In this document: positions 19,616 to 29,083 of the stretch, one piece after another
Layout: each line of letters begins with the position of its first letter
How positions within the stretch are numbered: the first letter of the stretch is position 1
Source of the DNA: Amanita rubescens
Lineage: Eukaryota; Basidiomycota; Agaricomycetes; Agaricales; Amanitaceae
Assembly: GCA_015039365.1 (NCBI GenBank)
Contig: WION01000522.1
Location: 1 to 37,169 of the forward strand
Length of the DNA stretch: 37,169 nucleotides
Direction: 5' to 3'
Program-made: the position numbers and the translations under genes
The notes under the pieces: generated by a model
Database searches by the model: none
What the model saw: the letters and a program-made list of their open reading frames with translations, nothing else
Told to the model about the DNA's origin: nothing

Positions 19616-21451
19616 TTATTTAAAGTCTATGATGTTCTCATCATAGAAGGGATCTATATCCGATTCTTGTTGATCAATAAGACCATCAAGAAGTTCCATC
19701 AACTTCTTGTGTGATAGACGATCAATACCATCTAATTCAAGATTTTGCCAATCAAGAATTAATTTCGTCAAATCACGAATTTCCTCAGTCTCTAATTTAT
19801 CTGGTCTTTTGATTAATGCATTTGTAGAAGTCGGATATTCTTCTAAGGAAAGTCCCAATCGTTCTCTAAAGAATTTGACCTTTTCAAAGGATAAATTCTT
19901 AGTCATGAGATCCGCATTCTGCTCGTTGGTTGGTATGTATTCGAGGACTACTTTTTTAGTCTCGATCAACTCGCGAACGAAATGATAACGAATATCAATA
20001 TGTTTAGAACGATGTTCTTGTGCAGGATTTTGTGCCCAAAATATAGCGCCTTGGTTATCTACGCTAAGTAAGATGCTTTTAATGGGTGCACCTATTTCGT
20101 AAAATAGATTTTCAACCCATGCAATCTGTCTTGCAGCATCTGATAAAGATATGTATTCTGCTTCAGTCGAAGACAGAGCTACAGTCTTTTGTTTTCTACT
20201 CGTCCAAGCTACCGCACCACCAGCTAACATTAAGACATAACCGTTTATAGATCGTCGTGTATTACGATCAGCGGCCCAGTCAGCGTCAGCGTAGGCTCTA
20301 AATTTATTATTGCCTTTGGCGCTATAAACGATTTTTACGTTTAAGGTATGAGCAATGTATTTGACTATATACAAGGCCTTTTGAATGTGTTCTTGGGACG
20401 GATTTGATGAAAATTGGGACATCAAAATTACTGCATAGATTATATCAGGCCTAGTTCCTAAGGCGAGATATAGAAGGGATCCTATTATCTGTTGATAATA
20501 AGAACGTTCCTGTGGTGTGCATTCTCCTTCATTCTTTATAGGAGCATACCCAGCAGGTAACGGTGTGCGTACAGACTTGCAATCTTCAAGTCCAAATCGC
20601 TTAACAACCTTCAAGGCATAAGGACCTTGATCTATGACTAAGAATCCTAAATCACGGTTGTAATTGACTTGGATTCGTAAATACTCTTTGATCTTTCCAA
20701 GATCACGACATTCCCACATCTCCATAAATTTCTTTTTAATGGATACGATGGTGGAATCGTCATTTCCCATAAAGAGTATATCGTCGACATACAATATGCA
20801 TATCGTGATAGTATTCTTGCCTTTACGAACGTAAACGCCAGAATCAGACAAGCATCGCTCGAAATGCAACGATTTCAACGATTTATCAGCTTGTTTATTC
20901 CAGGCATATGATGCCTGTTTCAATCCATATATGGCTTTCCTCAGCCTATATACTTTAGATTCTTGTCCTTTTACAACGAAACCTTCTGGCTGGGCCATGT
21001 AAATATCTTCATCAAGATCGCCATATAAGAAGGCAGTTTTTACATCTAGGGCTTGTATATCCCAGTTTTCAAGCACTGATGTGGCCAGAAGTATTCGGAT
21101 TGTTTCATATCTCGCTACAGGCGAGAATGTTTCGTCGTAATCTAATCCGGGACGTTGACTAAAACCTTTAGCTACGACGCGAGCTTTTTTGCGTCCATCG
21201 GTTTTTAAGTCGAAAACCCAACGACATCTGATTAGGTTTCGTCCTTTTGGAAGATCAACTAACTCCCAAATATCTCTAGATTGAAGAGATTTAAATTCGT
21301 CATCCATTGCAATCTTCCATTGTTTATACAATTGAGGATTACTGGAGCGCATTTTAGATATATCTCTATAGTCATATGGAATATTATCCACAAGGGGGAC
21401 AGCCGCTTTTAGAAGAAAATGAAGGAATTCATTTCCAGATTCATTAATCAT
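19616..21451 (-). CDS. Copia pol: reverse transcriptase and RNase H (copy 2)
   Basis: This frame of 611 codons is longer than in copy 1 because the T run near 21186 is intact. It starts upstream of RT (MINESGNEFLHFLLKAAVPL), carries RDIWELVDLPKGRNLIRC with the normal Arg, and then all RT blocks including YVDDILFMGND, and RNase H with DADWAADR, STEAEYISLSDAA and HIDIRYHF. It is nearly identical in protein to copy 1. A one-base deletion near 21456 (CATTCGGTT here, CATTCGAGTT in copy 1) separates it from the integrase-spacer frame, so the polyprotein is broken there. Confidence 0.95.
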   Translation of the reverse strand: MINESGNEFLHFLLKAAVPLVDNIPYDYRDISKMRSSNPQLYKQWKIAMDDEFKSLQSRDIWELVDLPKGRNLIRCRWVFDLKTDGRKKARVVAKGFSQRPGLDYDETFSPVARYETIRILLATSVLENWDIQALDVKTAFLYGDLDEDIYMAQPEGFVVKGQESKVYRLRKAIYGLKQASYAWNKQADKSLKSLHFERCLSDSGVYVRKGKNTITICILYVDDILFMGNDDSTIVSIKKKFMEMWECRDLGKIKEYLRIQVNYNRDLGFLVIDQGPYALKVVKRFGLEDCKSVRTPLPAGYAPIKNEGECTPQERSYYQQIIGSLLYLALGTRPDIIYAVILMSQFSSNPSQEHIQKALYIVKYIAHTLNVKIVYSAKGNNKFRAYADADWAADRNTRRSINGYVLMLAGGAVAWTSRKQKTVALSSTEAEYISLSDAARQIAWVENLFYEIGAPIKSILLSVDNQGAIFWAQNPAQEHRSKHIDIRYHFVRELIETKKVVLEYIPTNEQNADLMTKNLSFEKVKFFRERLGLSLEEYPTSTNALIKRPDKLETEEIRDLTKLILDWQNLELDGIDRLSHKKLMELLDGLIDQQESDIDPFYDENIIDFK

Positions 21452-23305
21452 TCGGTTAAATGATCATGTTCTGCAGATTTTAATTCAGACTTTAAAGCGA
21501 AGATTTCTTTGAGTAGAGAGGCAGATTCATTCATTCTATCAGGGTTCCTGTCTGCTGACGGTGGATCCTGAGTCGAAGAACTCGGAGTTTTATCTTTTAA
21601 CTGCTCTCGTAAAGCATCTCGCTTTTGCTGAATTTCCGCTTCTATCTGTGCAGGAGTTTTATCTCCATACGCGTTGTCTCTTTGTACCCTTGGAACTGGA
21701 AAACGACCAGAACGGCGAGGACCTATTTGTACAGAGGGTGGACCAGGATCAGATATGATCGGTGGAGGAGGTCTAGGTCTCTGAGCAAATTCTCTAAAAC
21801 GATCTCTTTGACGTTGTTCAAATTGATCAAATTCTCGATCCGTCATAAATGGGTTTTCTATTTCATCTCGATCTCTTTGATTCAAAGAGAAGGGATTATC
21901 TTCATCCATAGGACTACGAGGCGAAGGTGGCCTAGATACATATGGTATCGGTGTTATAGGCCTAGAAGGAACAGGAGTCTCCTCTTTTATTTGTGGAGAG
22001 GGAGTACGTCTAAAGGGTTCAGGAGTTTTACGTTTCTTAAACATATCACTCATTTGACGTTTGAATTGATCTCGTAAACGAGACTGTTTATCAATTCCTT
22101 GACCCTTTTTCCAATCATCGCGTTGTCTACGATAATTGTCACGTCTTTCTTGTTCTCTTTCTTCCCTTTGCCTTCGGATATTATCATCCAAAAAATCTCT
22201 TCGACGATCGGCAAATTCATCACCGTCATCATCATCGTTTGAATCATCAGAAGGGTCTGACTGCTGTCGATCAGGAGATGCACCCCTTCGATCCAAACTT
22301 GGTGAGCGTCTACGGCTCGGAGAACGTCTACGGTTCTCTGGGAGTAAGTCATCTAGATCCAAATTTTGTGGAGGGCGGTTAGGTTCCTCTTGAGGAATCG
22401 CCTCCCAGATCGGACCAAGATCTTCAGTAATTATATCTGCAGTCTTTCCTTTGCGCGGAAACCTGTTTTCAAAGAATGTAGCCTGGGAGGATATGACCAG
22501 TGTGTTTGTCGACGTCATGAACCTATAGCCTTTGGTTCCTGATTCATATCCTACAAAAGTGCATAAAACGGATTTCTCGGACAGCTTATCCGGTCTCCGT
22601 TGATCAGGGATAAATACCCAGGCTTCACATCCAAATACTCGAAAGTATGATACATCTGGTTTTTTATTAAGAAGATTTTCCAGAGGGGTCTTCCATTTAG
22701 TCCGTTTTAGGGGAGTGCGGTTGTACACATGCACAGCCGTTCTGAATGAGAACTCCCACCAAGATTTCGGACATCCTGCGTCTAATCGCATAGCCTCAGC
22801 TTTGTCTGACAAAGTCTGATTCATGCGTTCAACGCGACCATTTTGTTGTGGGGTGTAAGGAGCTGTCTGTTGATGTTTAATTCCTTTGGATTTAAGGAAT
22901 TCTTCAAAGGCTTTATTTACAAATTCCCCCCCTCGATCAGAACGGAGGTGAGAAATAGGTTGTTTAGGATCTACAAACTCATTATACCATCCGGTAAAAT
23001 ATTCTAGAGTTTGATCTTTGGTTTTTAATAAACCAATCCACGTATACGAGGTGAAATCGTCAACGATAACACCAATATATTTGTATTTGTGGTAAGATAT
23101 GGCCGGTACGGTCATAAGATCCATATGGAGTAACTCAAAGGGACGAGTAGCTCTCTTTGAAGACAGTTTATAAGGTTTTGCCTTCATTTTGCCTTTTAGA
23201 CAACCTTCACAACGTAGTTTTCCTTCTGGAAGTGTAACTTCTTTCCATCCATTGACATTTAACGGTATCTTCGAAAAGACTTCGTTAGATGGATGACCAA
23301 AACGT
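21448..23305 (-). CDS. Copia pol: integrase and charged spacer (copy 2)
   Basis: Upstream of the methionine at 23187 the same frame reads a GAG-pre-integrase zinc-binding HHCC block (WHKRFGHPSNEVF, then LRCEGCLKGKMKAKPY). The integrase core follows with its Asp, Asp and Glu in LLHMDLMTVPA, HLRSDRGGEF and QQNGRVERMNQTL, then CPKSWWEFSFRTAVHVYNRT. After the core is a spacer of about 250 residues with SR-like RRRSPSRRRSPS, an acidic DDSNDDDDGDE run, a highly Arg/Glu coiled stretch and a Pro-rich part. The frame ends by the one-base deletion near 21456. This domain is absent from copy 1. Confidence 0.92.
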
Positions 23306-24560
23306 TTATGCCAGGTCTCGTAGTCTAATAAGTTTTTCTATAGACTCTGCGTTTGGTTTCTTTGTCGGTCTTCCAAGAATTAATTTAGAATTCCTGTTGG
23401 CTAAGCCAGGACCGGAAACCAGTGTAGGATTCATTATAATAATCCTACCTCGAGCGTAAACTAATGTATCATCGGGCATAAGATAATGTCCTTCGATACA
23501 CGTTCTACCCGAGTCTGTAAAGGAAAAGACTACCATCTTTTCATCTTGTTTACAAGTTAATCCTTGTCGGATCAATCTGCCGTTTGAAATCAAGCGTGCA
23601 GTTGCCCGTGGCATATATAGGACAGGGAAGAGCTTTACGAGTGTTAGTTTCTCCCTGTGGATAACTTGTGTTCAAGAATAACTGTGCCAAGTCCCTCAAG
23701 ACGATCTAAACCATTAGCAGTTTTAACACTGTGGTTTTCATTTGCAGGAAATTCTCTGTATTCAGAGAAGTCTTTCCTACTAAAGGTAAAGTGATCGGAT
23801 GCACCAGGAGTCACACATCCATAGTGTATCTCCAGTACGTTTCTCAACACATTCCGGACAGGGACATGTCGGATGTACTTTATCCTTAAATTTTCTTTTA
23901 TTGACCGCTAAACATGTAAAAGGTTTCTTAAACATGTTACCAATATTATATGATCGTTCGATCATATTTGCATTATAAATGGCAGTATCACACGACTTAT
24001 CTCTTATGAGGCAGGTTTCGTCTAAATTTTCTTTATAATTTATACTATCATATAGTACAGATTGTTCAAAGAAGGAATTTATAGTACGACGATGATGTCC
24101 CAATTTAGGGAACACCATTTTCATCGCTGCCTCTATAAAGAGAAAGTTAGCCATTTCCAGCTTCTTAATGGTTTCATACCATTGTTCGCCGTTATCTTCA
24201 TAGTAATAATCGTCATAATATAGTTCAGCTTCCTGATCTATATCCATATTTTTGTAATCGATATCGTCTGACGATATCCCCATTCCTCGGTTCGATTTAT
24301 AGGACTCAAAGTCCTGTTCGTCCTTTTCTCTTTGTTTGCCTTTGCTAGAGCCGGCAACTGGCTCAGTGATGTCATAAGGCCCAATACGGGCGACGGTATG
24401 TGCAGAACTCATAGTATGTTCTGCGGCTTTGGCAGCCTTCTTCTCGGCTGCATCTGCCTTTCGGCGTTCTCGGTTCCTCTCCCAGTTAGGACCACGTGTT
24501 TGGCCCTCAACTTTACCCGGCCAATTTTGATTTGCCGGAGGAGCAGTAGGAGCCGGTGTC
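23306..24560 (-). pseudogene. Copia gag-pol linker and aspartic protease region (copy 2), frameshifted
   Basis: The frame 23780-24736 continues from the Arg/Gly-rich gag tail through a basic linker (RNRERRKADAAEKKAAKAA), an acidic Tyr-rich patch near 24215 and a Cys-rich HPTCPCPECVEKRTG. The protease active-site Asp-Ser-Gly is split between two frames at about 23810: the upstream frame supplies DS and the next frame GASDHFTF. The following frames (23644-23850 and 23306-23614) carry the rest of the protease and GAG-pre-integrase region. The breaks make this region non-functional as read. Copy 1 lacks it by deletion, so no second copy is available for comparison here. Confidence 0.8.
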
Positions 24561-25467
24561 TGAGCGCCTTGTGGAGGCCTAGAATAAGGCCTCCCCCCAC
24601 GTCCACGACCTGCTCCGCGGCCACGTCCGCGAGCACGTCCTCGTCCTCGACCACGTACTTGTTGCCATGGTTGCTGCTGTTGTTGCGACGTATTAGCCTG
24701 TCGCGGCAGATTCAGGGTGCCTTCGGCGCCACTCATTCTGAATTAAGGGAAGTATCCCTTGGATCGTAAGATCCGATGGTTCTGTTGTGGCAAGAACCAC
24801 AGCGGCAAAATTGTCCCAATGACGGGGGACAGCTGAAAGTACAATCATTGCCTGTACATTTGCAGGCAATGTAATTCCGCTTGATGCTAAGCGGTTTATT
24901 ATGGCGAGGAGGTCGTTTAAGGATTGTGTGGGATCCTTTTTATCTTGGAATTTCCAATTTATTGCTAATTGGAAATCATTGTATATACCGGCAGACGTTG
25001 TCACACCGTATTGTTCTGCTAAGTTCTGCCATAGAACTCGGGCAGAAACTACATGTTCGTTGATCTGCTGTATAGTAGCAGTACACTTCATGTTTATGGA
25101 TCCGAGGATGCGATCATCCTCGACGACCCAATCATCATAGGCCTTTTTGATAGCCTCTGCATCATCAATCATTTGTTGAGTGATGGCGGGTTGTGCCGGT
25201 TGTGCCGGCATTGCGGGTATCGCATGCTTCAGTTTCCGTTTCCGGAACTGCTGCTGTTGCTGGAACAGCTGGAACAAAGGCTTGAACCCCTGTGTCCAGA
25301 TAAAATTGTTCCAACGGCGTTATCGTCTTGGACGAACATAATCGGTTTTTAGGTACCGATATAAACCTTTAGTTTGTAATAGGAAACGCATCATGCGTTC
25401 CCATTCCTTTATAGTTAGTTCCATTCAAAACGGGAATGGAACTAGGAATCGTCAAGTCGTTAGACAT
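24561..25467 (-). pseudogene. Copia gag (copy 2), several frameshifts
   Basis: The region is homologous to the intact gag of copy 1, from ATG at 25467 to the Arg/Gly-rich tail. One-base indels are seen near 25405 (extra C), 25322 (missing bases), 25227 (extra G) and 24705. The longest readable stretch is 24693-25277. Codon content otherwise matches copy 1 closely, so the lesions are recent or are sequencing errors. Confidence 0.85.
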
Positions 25468-25468
25468 G

Positions 25469-26022
25469 TTAGACGAGGAAGGCGGAGGTGATGATTATGA
25501 TATAGGCGGTTAAAAGGCGCCAAAAGAAACGGAAAGTTTCTTTGATTTTCGAGGTTTTCGACCTCTTGGTTATCTCTTTCGAGATTACGGCGTGTACGCC
25601 TATTTGCTATGTGTTGGGCTACTGAAGTGCCCCTGGGTGGAATCCAAAGATCTAAGGTGGGTGGAACACCTTCTTCGATAGCTGCTTGTCGACGACGATG
25701 TATTATTTCGTCTTGCAAGGTGCGACCGTTTCTAAGTCGCGCAGGCTAGGAAGTGATCTCTTCGATCGTGAACTGTGACAGGTCCACGAGTTGTGACACC
25801 GAATCTGGTATCAGGGTTGACAACACGAACTATCGTCCTAGAATAGGACGAAGATGGAATTGGTGCCGGTGTATCAATAAAAGTCCGGTCCCCTAAGATT
25901 AAGGGAAACGGTGGGATTGGAGCGTCGTAAGAAGGAGGTAATCTCCGGGCAGGAGGAAATGATTCTCCTTCGGCTTCGTAAACTGGTAACGGAGTACTAG
26001 TTTCGGAATCCAGTTTTCTTTC
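25469..26022 (-). pseudogene. Extra open frame upstream of gag in copia copy 2
   Basis: This is the same Pro-rich PPSY-containing frame as in copy 1, starting after TTCTCTTTTAG. Here the codon that is TGA in copy 1 is intact, but one extra base near 25743 shifts the frame, and an extra T near 25532 changes the C-terminal hydrophobic end. Different lesions in the two copies suggest an intact parent frame. Confidence 0.45.
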
Positions 26023-26901
26023 CTAAAAGAGAATTTAATGAGCTTAAAGCTTAATTAAAGCTAAAAGTCTAATTCGTCTTTATTAAGTTACCAGGGTGCC
26101 ATAGACTAGAATGTCAGACTATATAGAGTTCCTCGGTTACGAGTACAGTCCATATTCGGTTAAACCAACCGACCCTGAGTAACTTAGTTACAAGCCAAGC
26201 TTTAGATAAAGCTCAGGTCCACAGGTCCACTCGGTCTTGAAAGCTCGGATTATCCCTGAATGCTGTAAATGACATGCAAAATCAATCGCTGGCTCAAGCG
26301 CTCTTGGGCGAACCACGGTTTTACCCGTTGCGATTGTAAATAGAAATAATGTCTGGTCCATAAACCCCCCAGACCATTATATAAGCACGACCGGTAATCA
26401 ATATGAAACTTCTAAATGGGATTATGGGATCACCATAGAGCCCAAACTTAGAATGATCCTAACGATCATTCCGACTAAAGGAGTCCCTAAGGGCGCATCC
26501 TTAATAGACTGCGTGTACCACCCACAATGAGGTGTCAGCACGTCCTTTATACTAGAAGTTTCTATATACGAGCCATATTGTATTATAAAGCCTCTAGGGG
26601 CTTATGATGTTATATCGTGCATGAATACCCCAGTCACATCACAGAGGGCAAGTATAACTCTGTGGGGGCCGACGTTGCCATGCCAGCGTCGAGAAACATA
26701 GGTAGTACCCTTATCCCTGGGTGTCTAGGAGATCCCCCTAAAGCCCTAGGGTCCGGGCGCATGTCATTAGCGCATATGCCATATCAAGGATTAGTATATC
26801 AAGATGATAAGACCATATCAGGCTCGCTGCGATACTATACCAGTGGGACATCATGTCGGATGACGAGCAAGCGAGCGGCGATGTGGGTCCTGGCAATATC
26901 G
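26023..26901 (-). other. Copia copy 2 untranslated leader
   Basis: This is nearly identical to the 10847-11729 leader of copy 1, with scattered transitions and one short diverged patch near 26590-26660. No gene is visible. Confidence 0.6.
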
Positions 26902-26919
26902 ACGGCGGGGCCCATAACC
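26902..26919 (-). other. Primer binding site, initiator tRNA-Met anticodon arm type (copy 2)
   Basis: GGTTATGGGCCCCGCCG lies directly internal to the 5' LTR on the coding strand, identical to copy 1. Confidence 0.75.
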
Positions 26920-27326
26920 TGACGAAGAAGACAGGTCTACGCGAGAGCGTGTCCACAGCATGAGCAGGTGCAATAGCTTACCTATTGCGATATGATCTTA
27001 GCACTACCCTTCGGCGTAGTAGTGATAGTAAGAGGAAGAGAATGGATTGTCCTATTCTACGATACAGGACAGGTTTATATACTAAGAGAGAACAAATATG
27101 TGTCTACATATGTGTAAGTGTATAGTATAGATGAGAAGATATGGCGTGCTAAGCACACCATAAGATGTGATCATGAGTCTATCATGATGTCACCATGATA
27201 TCATAATGAAGTCATTATGATGTCATCTCTATGTCATACATAAAGGATGACGTGAGCGATATGAGTAACATTGATTGTAGTCAATCAGTAGTTAATCATT
27301 CTATAAATATAATTCTATATTTAACA
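26920..27326 (-). repeat. 5' LTR of copia copy 2 (407 bp)
   Basis: This is the partner of 19187-19593 and ends at the GATTT target duplication (27327-27331). Confidence 0.95.
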
Positions 27327-27331
27327 GATTT
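27327..27331. repeat. Target site duplication GATTT, right copy (copia copy 2)
   Basis: This repeats 19182-19186. Confidence 0.9.
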
Positions 27332-27653
27332 CAATAGCAGGTAACACCTTTGCATGGTGGCTATGAGATTGAATCCTTGTCTGATTGCACTGACGCTGTG
27401 GTTGACTTGCAACCATTGGCTGCTGTGTCATCCTTCTTTCAGAAAACTTGGTATAATATGTTGACAGATGCTCAGCAGTTTATAGAATATTGTTTCACCA
27501 TTGGCATGAGAAGACCACCAATATGCCATTTGCTGAAAATGTGGCTTGTTCTGGGTGCACCATGCACCTCCAGGCAGGATAGCTTTGCAAAGAGATCAAA
27601 TTCTCCCTTGGTATGAACTGGGGTTACAGCAAACTTTGTCCTTTGTGCTTTAG
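27332..27653 (-). pseudogene. Upstream part of the decayed transposase-like ORF split by copia copy 2
   Basis: Three minus-strand frames carry coding-like sequence in order: TKFAVTPVHTKGEFDLFAKL (from about 27640), WWSSHANGETIFYKLLSICQ, and then TQQPMVASQPQRQCNQTR leading to AIEI at the insertion site. The last frame joins the zinc-knuckle part at 18768-19186. At least two frameshifts show it was already decayed. The LTR of the hairpin-dense element interrupts its 5' side at 27654. Confidence 0.45.
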
Positions 27654-27838
27654 TGTAACGGGTATATTTCCGTTACAGGAAGTCAGAGATAATATGTACA
27701 AACAATACAGTATATACTCGTGTTTGGCACTGTATATAGGCATCTTTACAACTACCTACTACACGAATATACAAGTCGATTCAGTGTAGTCCGGGTGTAC
27801 ACAAGATAACCAACACATAACGGATAATATCCGTTACA
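27654..27838 (+). repeat. Left LTR of the hairpin-dense element (about 185 bp)
   Basis: It runs from TGTAACGGG to CCGTTACA. Each LTR end is itself a hairpin: TGTAACGG pairs with CCGTTACA 8 nt further on, and TAACGG pairs with CCGTTA at the right end. It matches 37016-37169 almost fully; one 3-nt indel is seen near 27800 versus 37159. Confidence 0.85.
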
Positions 27839-28036
27839 CTTTTTTACACTCTCGAAGTGTAGTAGGCCCTTTACAGGAGCCTTTTTATTGATTACAAACA
27901 CGAGTACAGTGTTGCAGCCCCGGCCGCGACACTCTAAGAAGTCTCCCGAGACTTCTAAACACCTAAACCAAGTCTACACACGTAGACTCTCAACCAGAAC
28001 GCATAAAACACATTCCGAAATACCCGAGTATTCTTA
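27839..28036 (+). other. Leader of the hairpin-dense element
   Basis: No tRNA-like primer site is recognised after the LTR (CTTTTTTACACTC). Three hairpins follow in 120 nt: ACACT/AGTGT at 27847-27861, a 20-nt palindrome at 27937-27956 and AGTCTAC/GTAGACT at 27971-27988. Confidence 0.5.
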
Positions 28037-29083
28037 ATGCTCGACGAGCCTCAATACACGAGGCTTTACACTCAACAAGCCTTTCAAGGCTCGTACAATC
28101 TGAAAGACCCTCCCAGGTCTCTGACACTTAAGTATCCAGGCCCTCATTGGGTCCCGGACAACTTGTGCGCAGCCTGGTGCGCAGCCGAAACACTTATGCG
28201 TTGCTTATCACGCGACACGTCAATCACCTACAAGTCCGCACGCCGAATGCTGGACTTGGTCTTACCTGACCAGCGCGACAATTGCGAGATCGGAATTGAG
28301 CTCATGCTCAAAGCCGGATGGTTCACACCAGAACGAGAGCAGTCAAGCGCTCGTTCTTCCATCACTCAGAACCCATTGAAACAGGGTACTCATGGATCAC
28401 GCAAACGGGATAGCCCACGAGCCTCCCGTCTTTTAGATGACATGCTGGATGAGTTCATAAAACGCCAAGACGAGTTGAGATCCGAGTTAGCGAAGACGCG
28501 CGAGGAGCTCAAGTCCTCGTTTACGTCCTGCCACCTGAGTCCAATGCCCGGCGCATCCGTTTTCATTCGAGAACAGCCTCAGAAGACTGTTCTAACTGAA
28601 GAGCAACAGAAAGGAAGCTCTTTCTCCGACTTGAAACCCGCGAAGCCAACGTTCTCTGACTCCTTTTCTGAACCGGGGAAGGTGATGGCTGAGAGATCGC
28701 CATTGAGTCCGTTACGGCCGTCCGTTCTCTCTGGGCCGTTGCAGTCAAACCTTGGTGAAAGAACCCGTCCACGAGTGACGTCCGTGGCCAGTCTGAGAGT
28801 CTCAGCCACCGAGACTCAGAATTCAGCCGAACGAGTGCAATTGACTCGTTGTATGGCAGTTCTGAGCTCTGCAAAGCCGGACCACTTGCCTGCGCCTCAA
28901 GGACTTGAGTTGAGTGCTCCGAGATTCGCCCGAGAGCCTCCTTCAGCTCGTAAATCCACTTTAACGAGTCATAACGCCCTCAAGTCGATTCCCGAGATGG
29001 ATTCAGCCATCTCCTGGCCTTCACCAAGCCTTAGCGTGCGCGCAAAGGCTCAAGAACAGTCTATTGAGGACCGTTCTAGATAG
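28037..29083 (+). CDS. Hypothetical plus-strand frame A of the hairpin-dense element (348 codons)
   Basis: No recognised family. The first 110 residues look like a compact domain (YPGPHWVPDNLCAAWCAAET, SARRMLDLVLPDQRDNCEIG); the rest is Ser/Pro/Arg-rich and probably disordered, with one short helical segment (RLLDDMLDEFIKRQDELRSE). The position after the left LTR would suit a gag-like product, but no capsid motif or zinc knuckle is seen. The end of this frame (PSPSLSVRAKAQEQS) is repeated at 31310-31370. Hairpin arms of 7 bp lie in the frame at 28331-28356, 28830-28850 and 28994-29013. It overlaps the next frame by 20 bp. Confidence 0.35.
   Translation: MLDEPQYTRLYTQQAFQGSYNLKDPPRSLTLKYPGPHWVPDNLCAAWCAAETLMRCLSRDTSITYKSARRMLDLVLPDQRDNCEIGIELMLKAGWFTPEREQSSARSSITQNPLKQGTHGSRKRDSPRASRLLDDMLDEFIKRQDELRSELAKTREELKSSFTSCHLSPMPGASVFIREQPQKTVLTEEQQKGSSFSDLKPAKPTFSDSFSEPGKVMAERSPLSPLRPSVLSGPLQSNLGERTRPRVTSVASLRVSATETQNSAERVQLTRCMAVLSSAKPDHLPAPQGLELSAPRFAREPPSARKSTLTSHNALKSIPEMDSAISWPSPSLSVRAKAQEQSIEDRSR

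Larger units (their letters stand above)
19187..27326 (-). mobile_element. Ty1/copia LTR retrotransposon, copy 2, full length with frameshifts
   Basis: The element is bounded by 407-bp LTRs (19187-19593, 26920-27326) and 5-bp direct repeats GATTT (19182-19186, 27327-27331). On the minus strand the order is LTR, primer site, leader with upstream frame, gag, protease region, integrase, charged spacer, RT, RNase H, polypurine tract, LTR, which is the Ty1/copia order. The LTRs differ at three positions by eye. The coding region has at least six frame breaks relative to copy 1 or to domain continuity (about 25405, 25322, 25227, 24705, 23810, 23330 and 21456), so it is probably inactive, or the assembly has indel errors. 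It is inserted in the zinc-knuckle ORF remnant. Confidence 0.95.

Noticed and set aside
27839..27860. AAAAAAG on the minus strand beside the left LTR as an alternative polypurine tract (minus orientation)
   Set aside because: It is much weaker than GGTGGGGGAGAG at the right LTR, so plus orientation is preferred, though the near-symmetric LTR ends leave some doubt.
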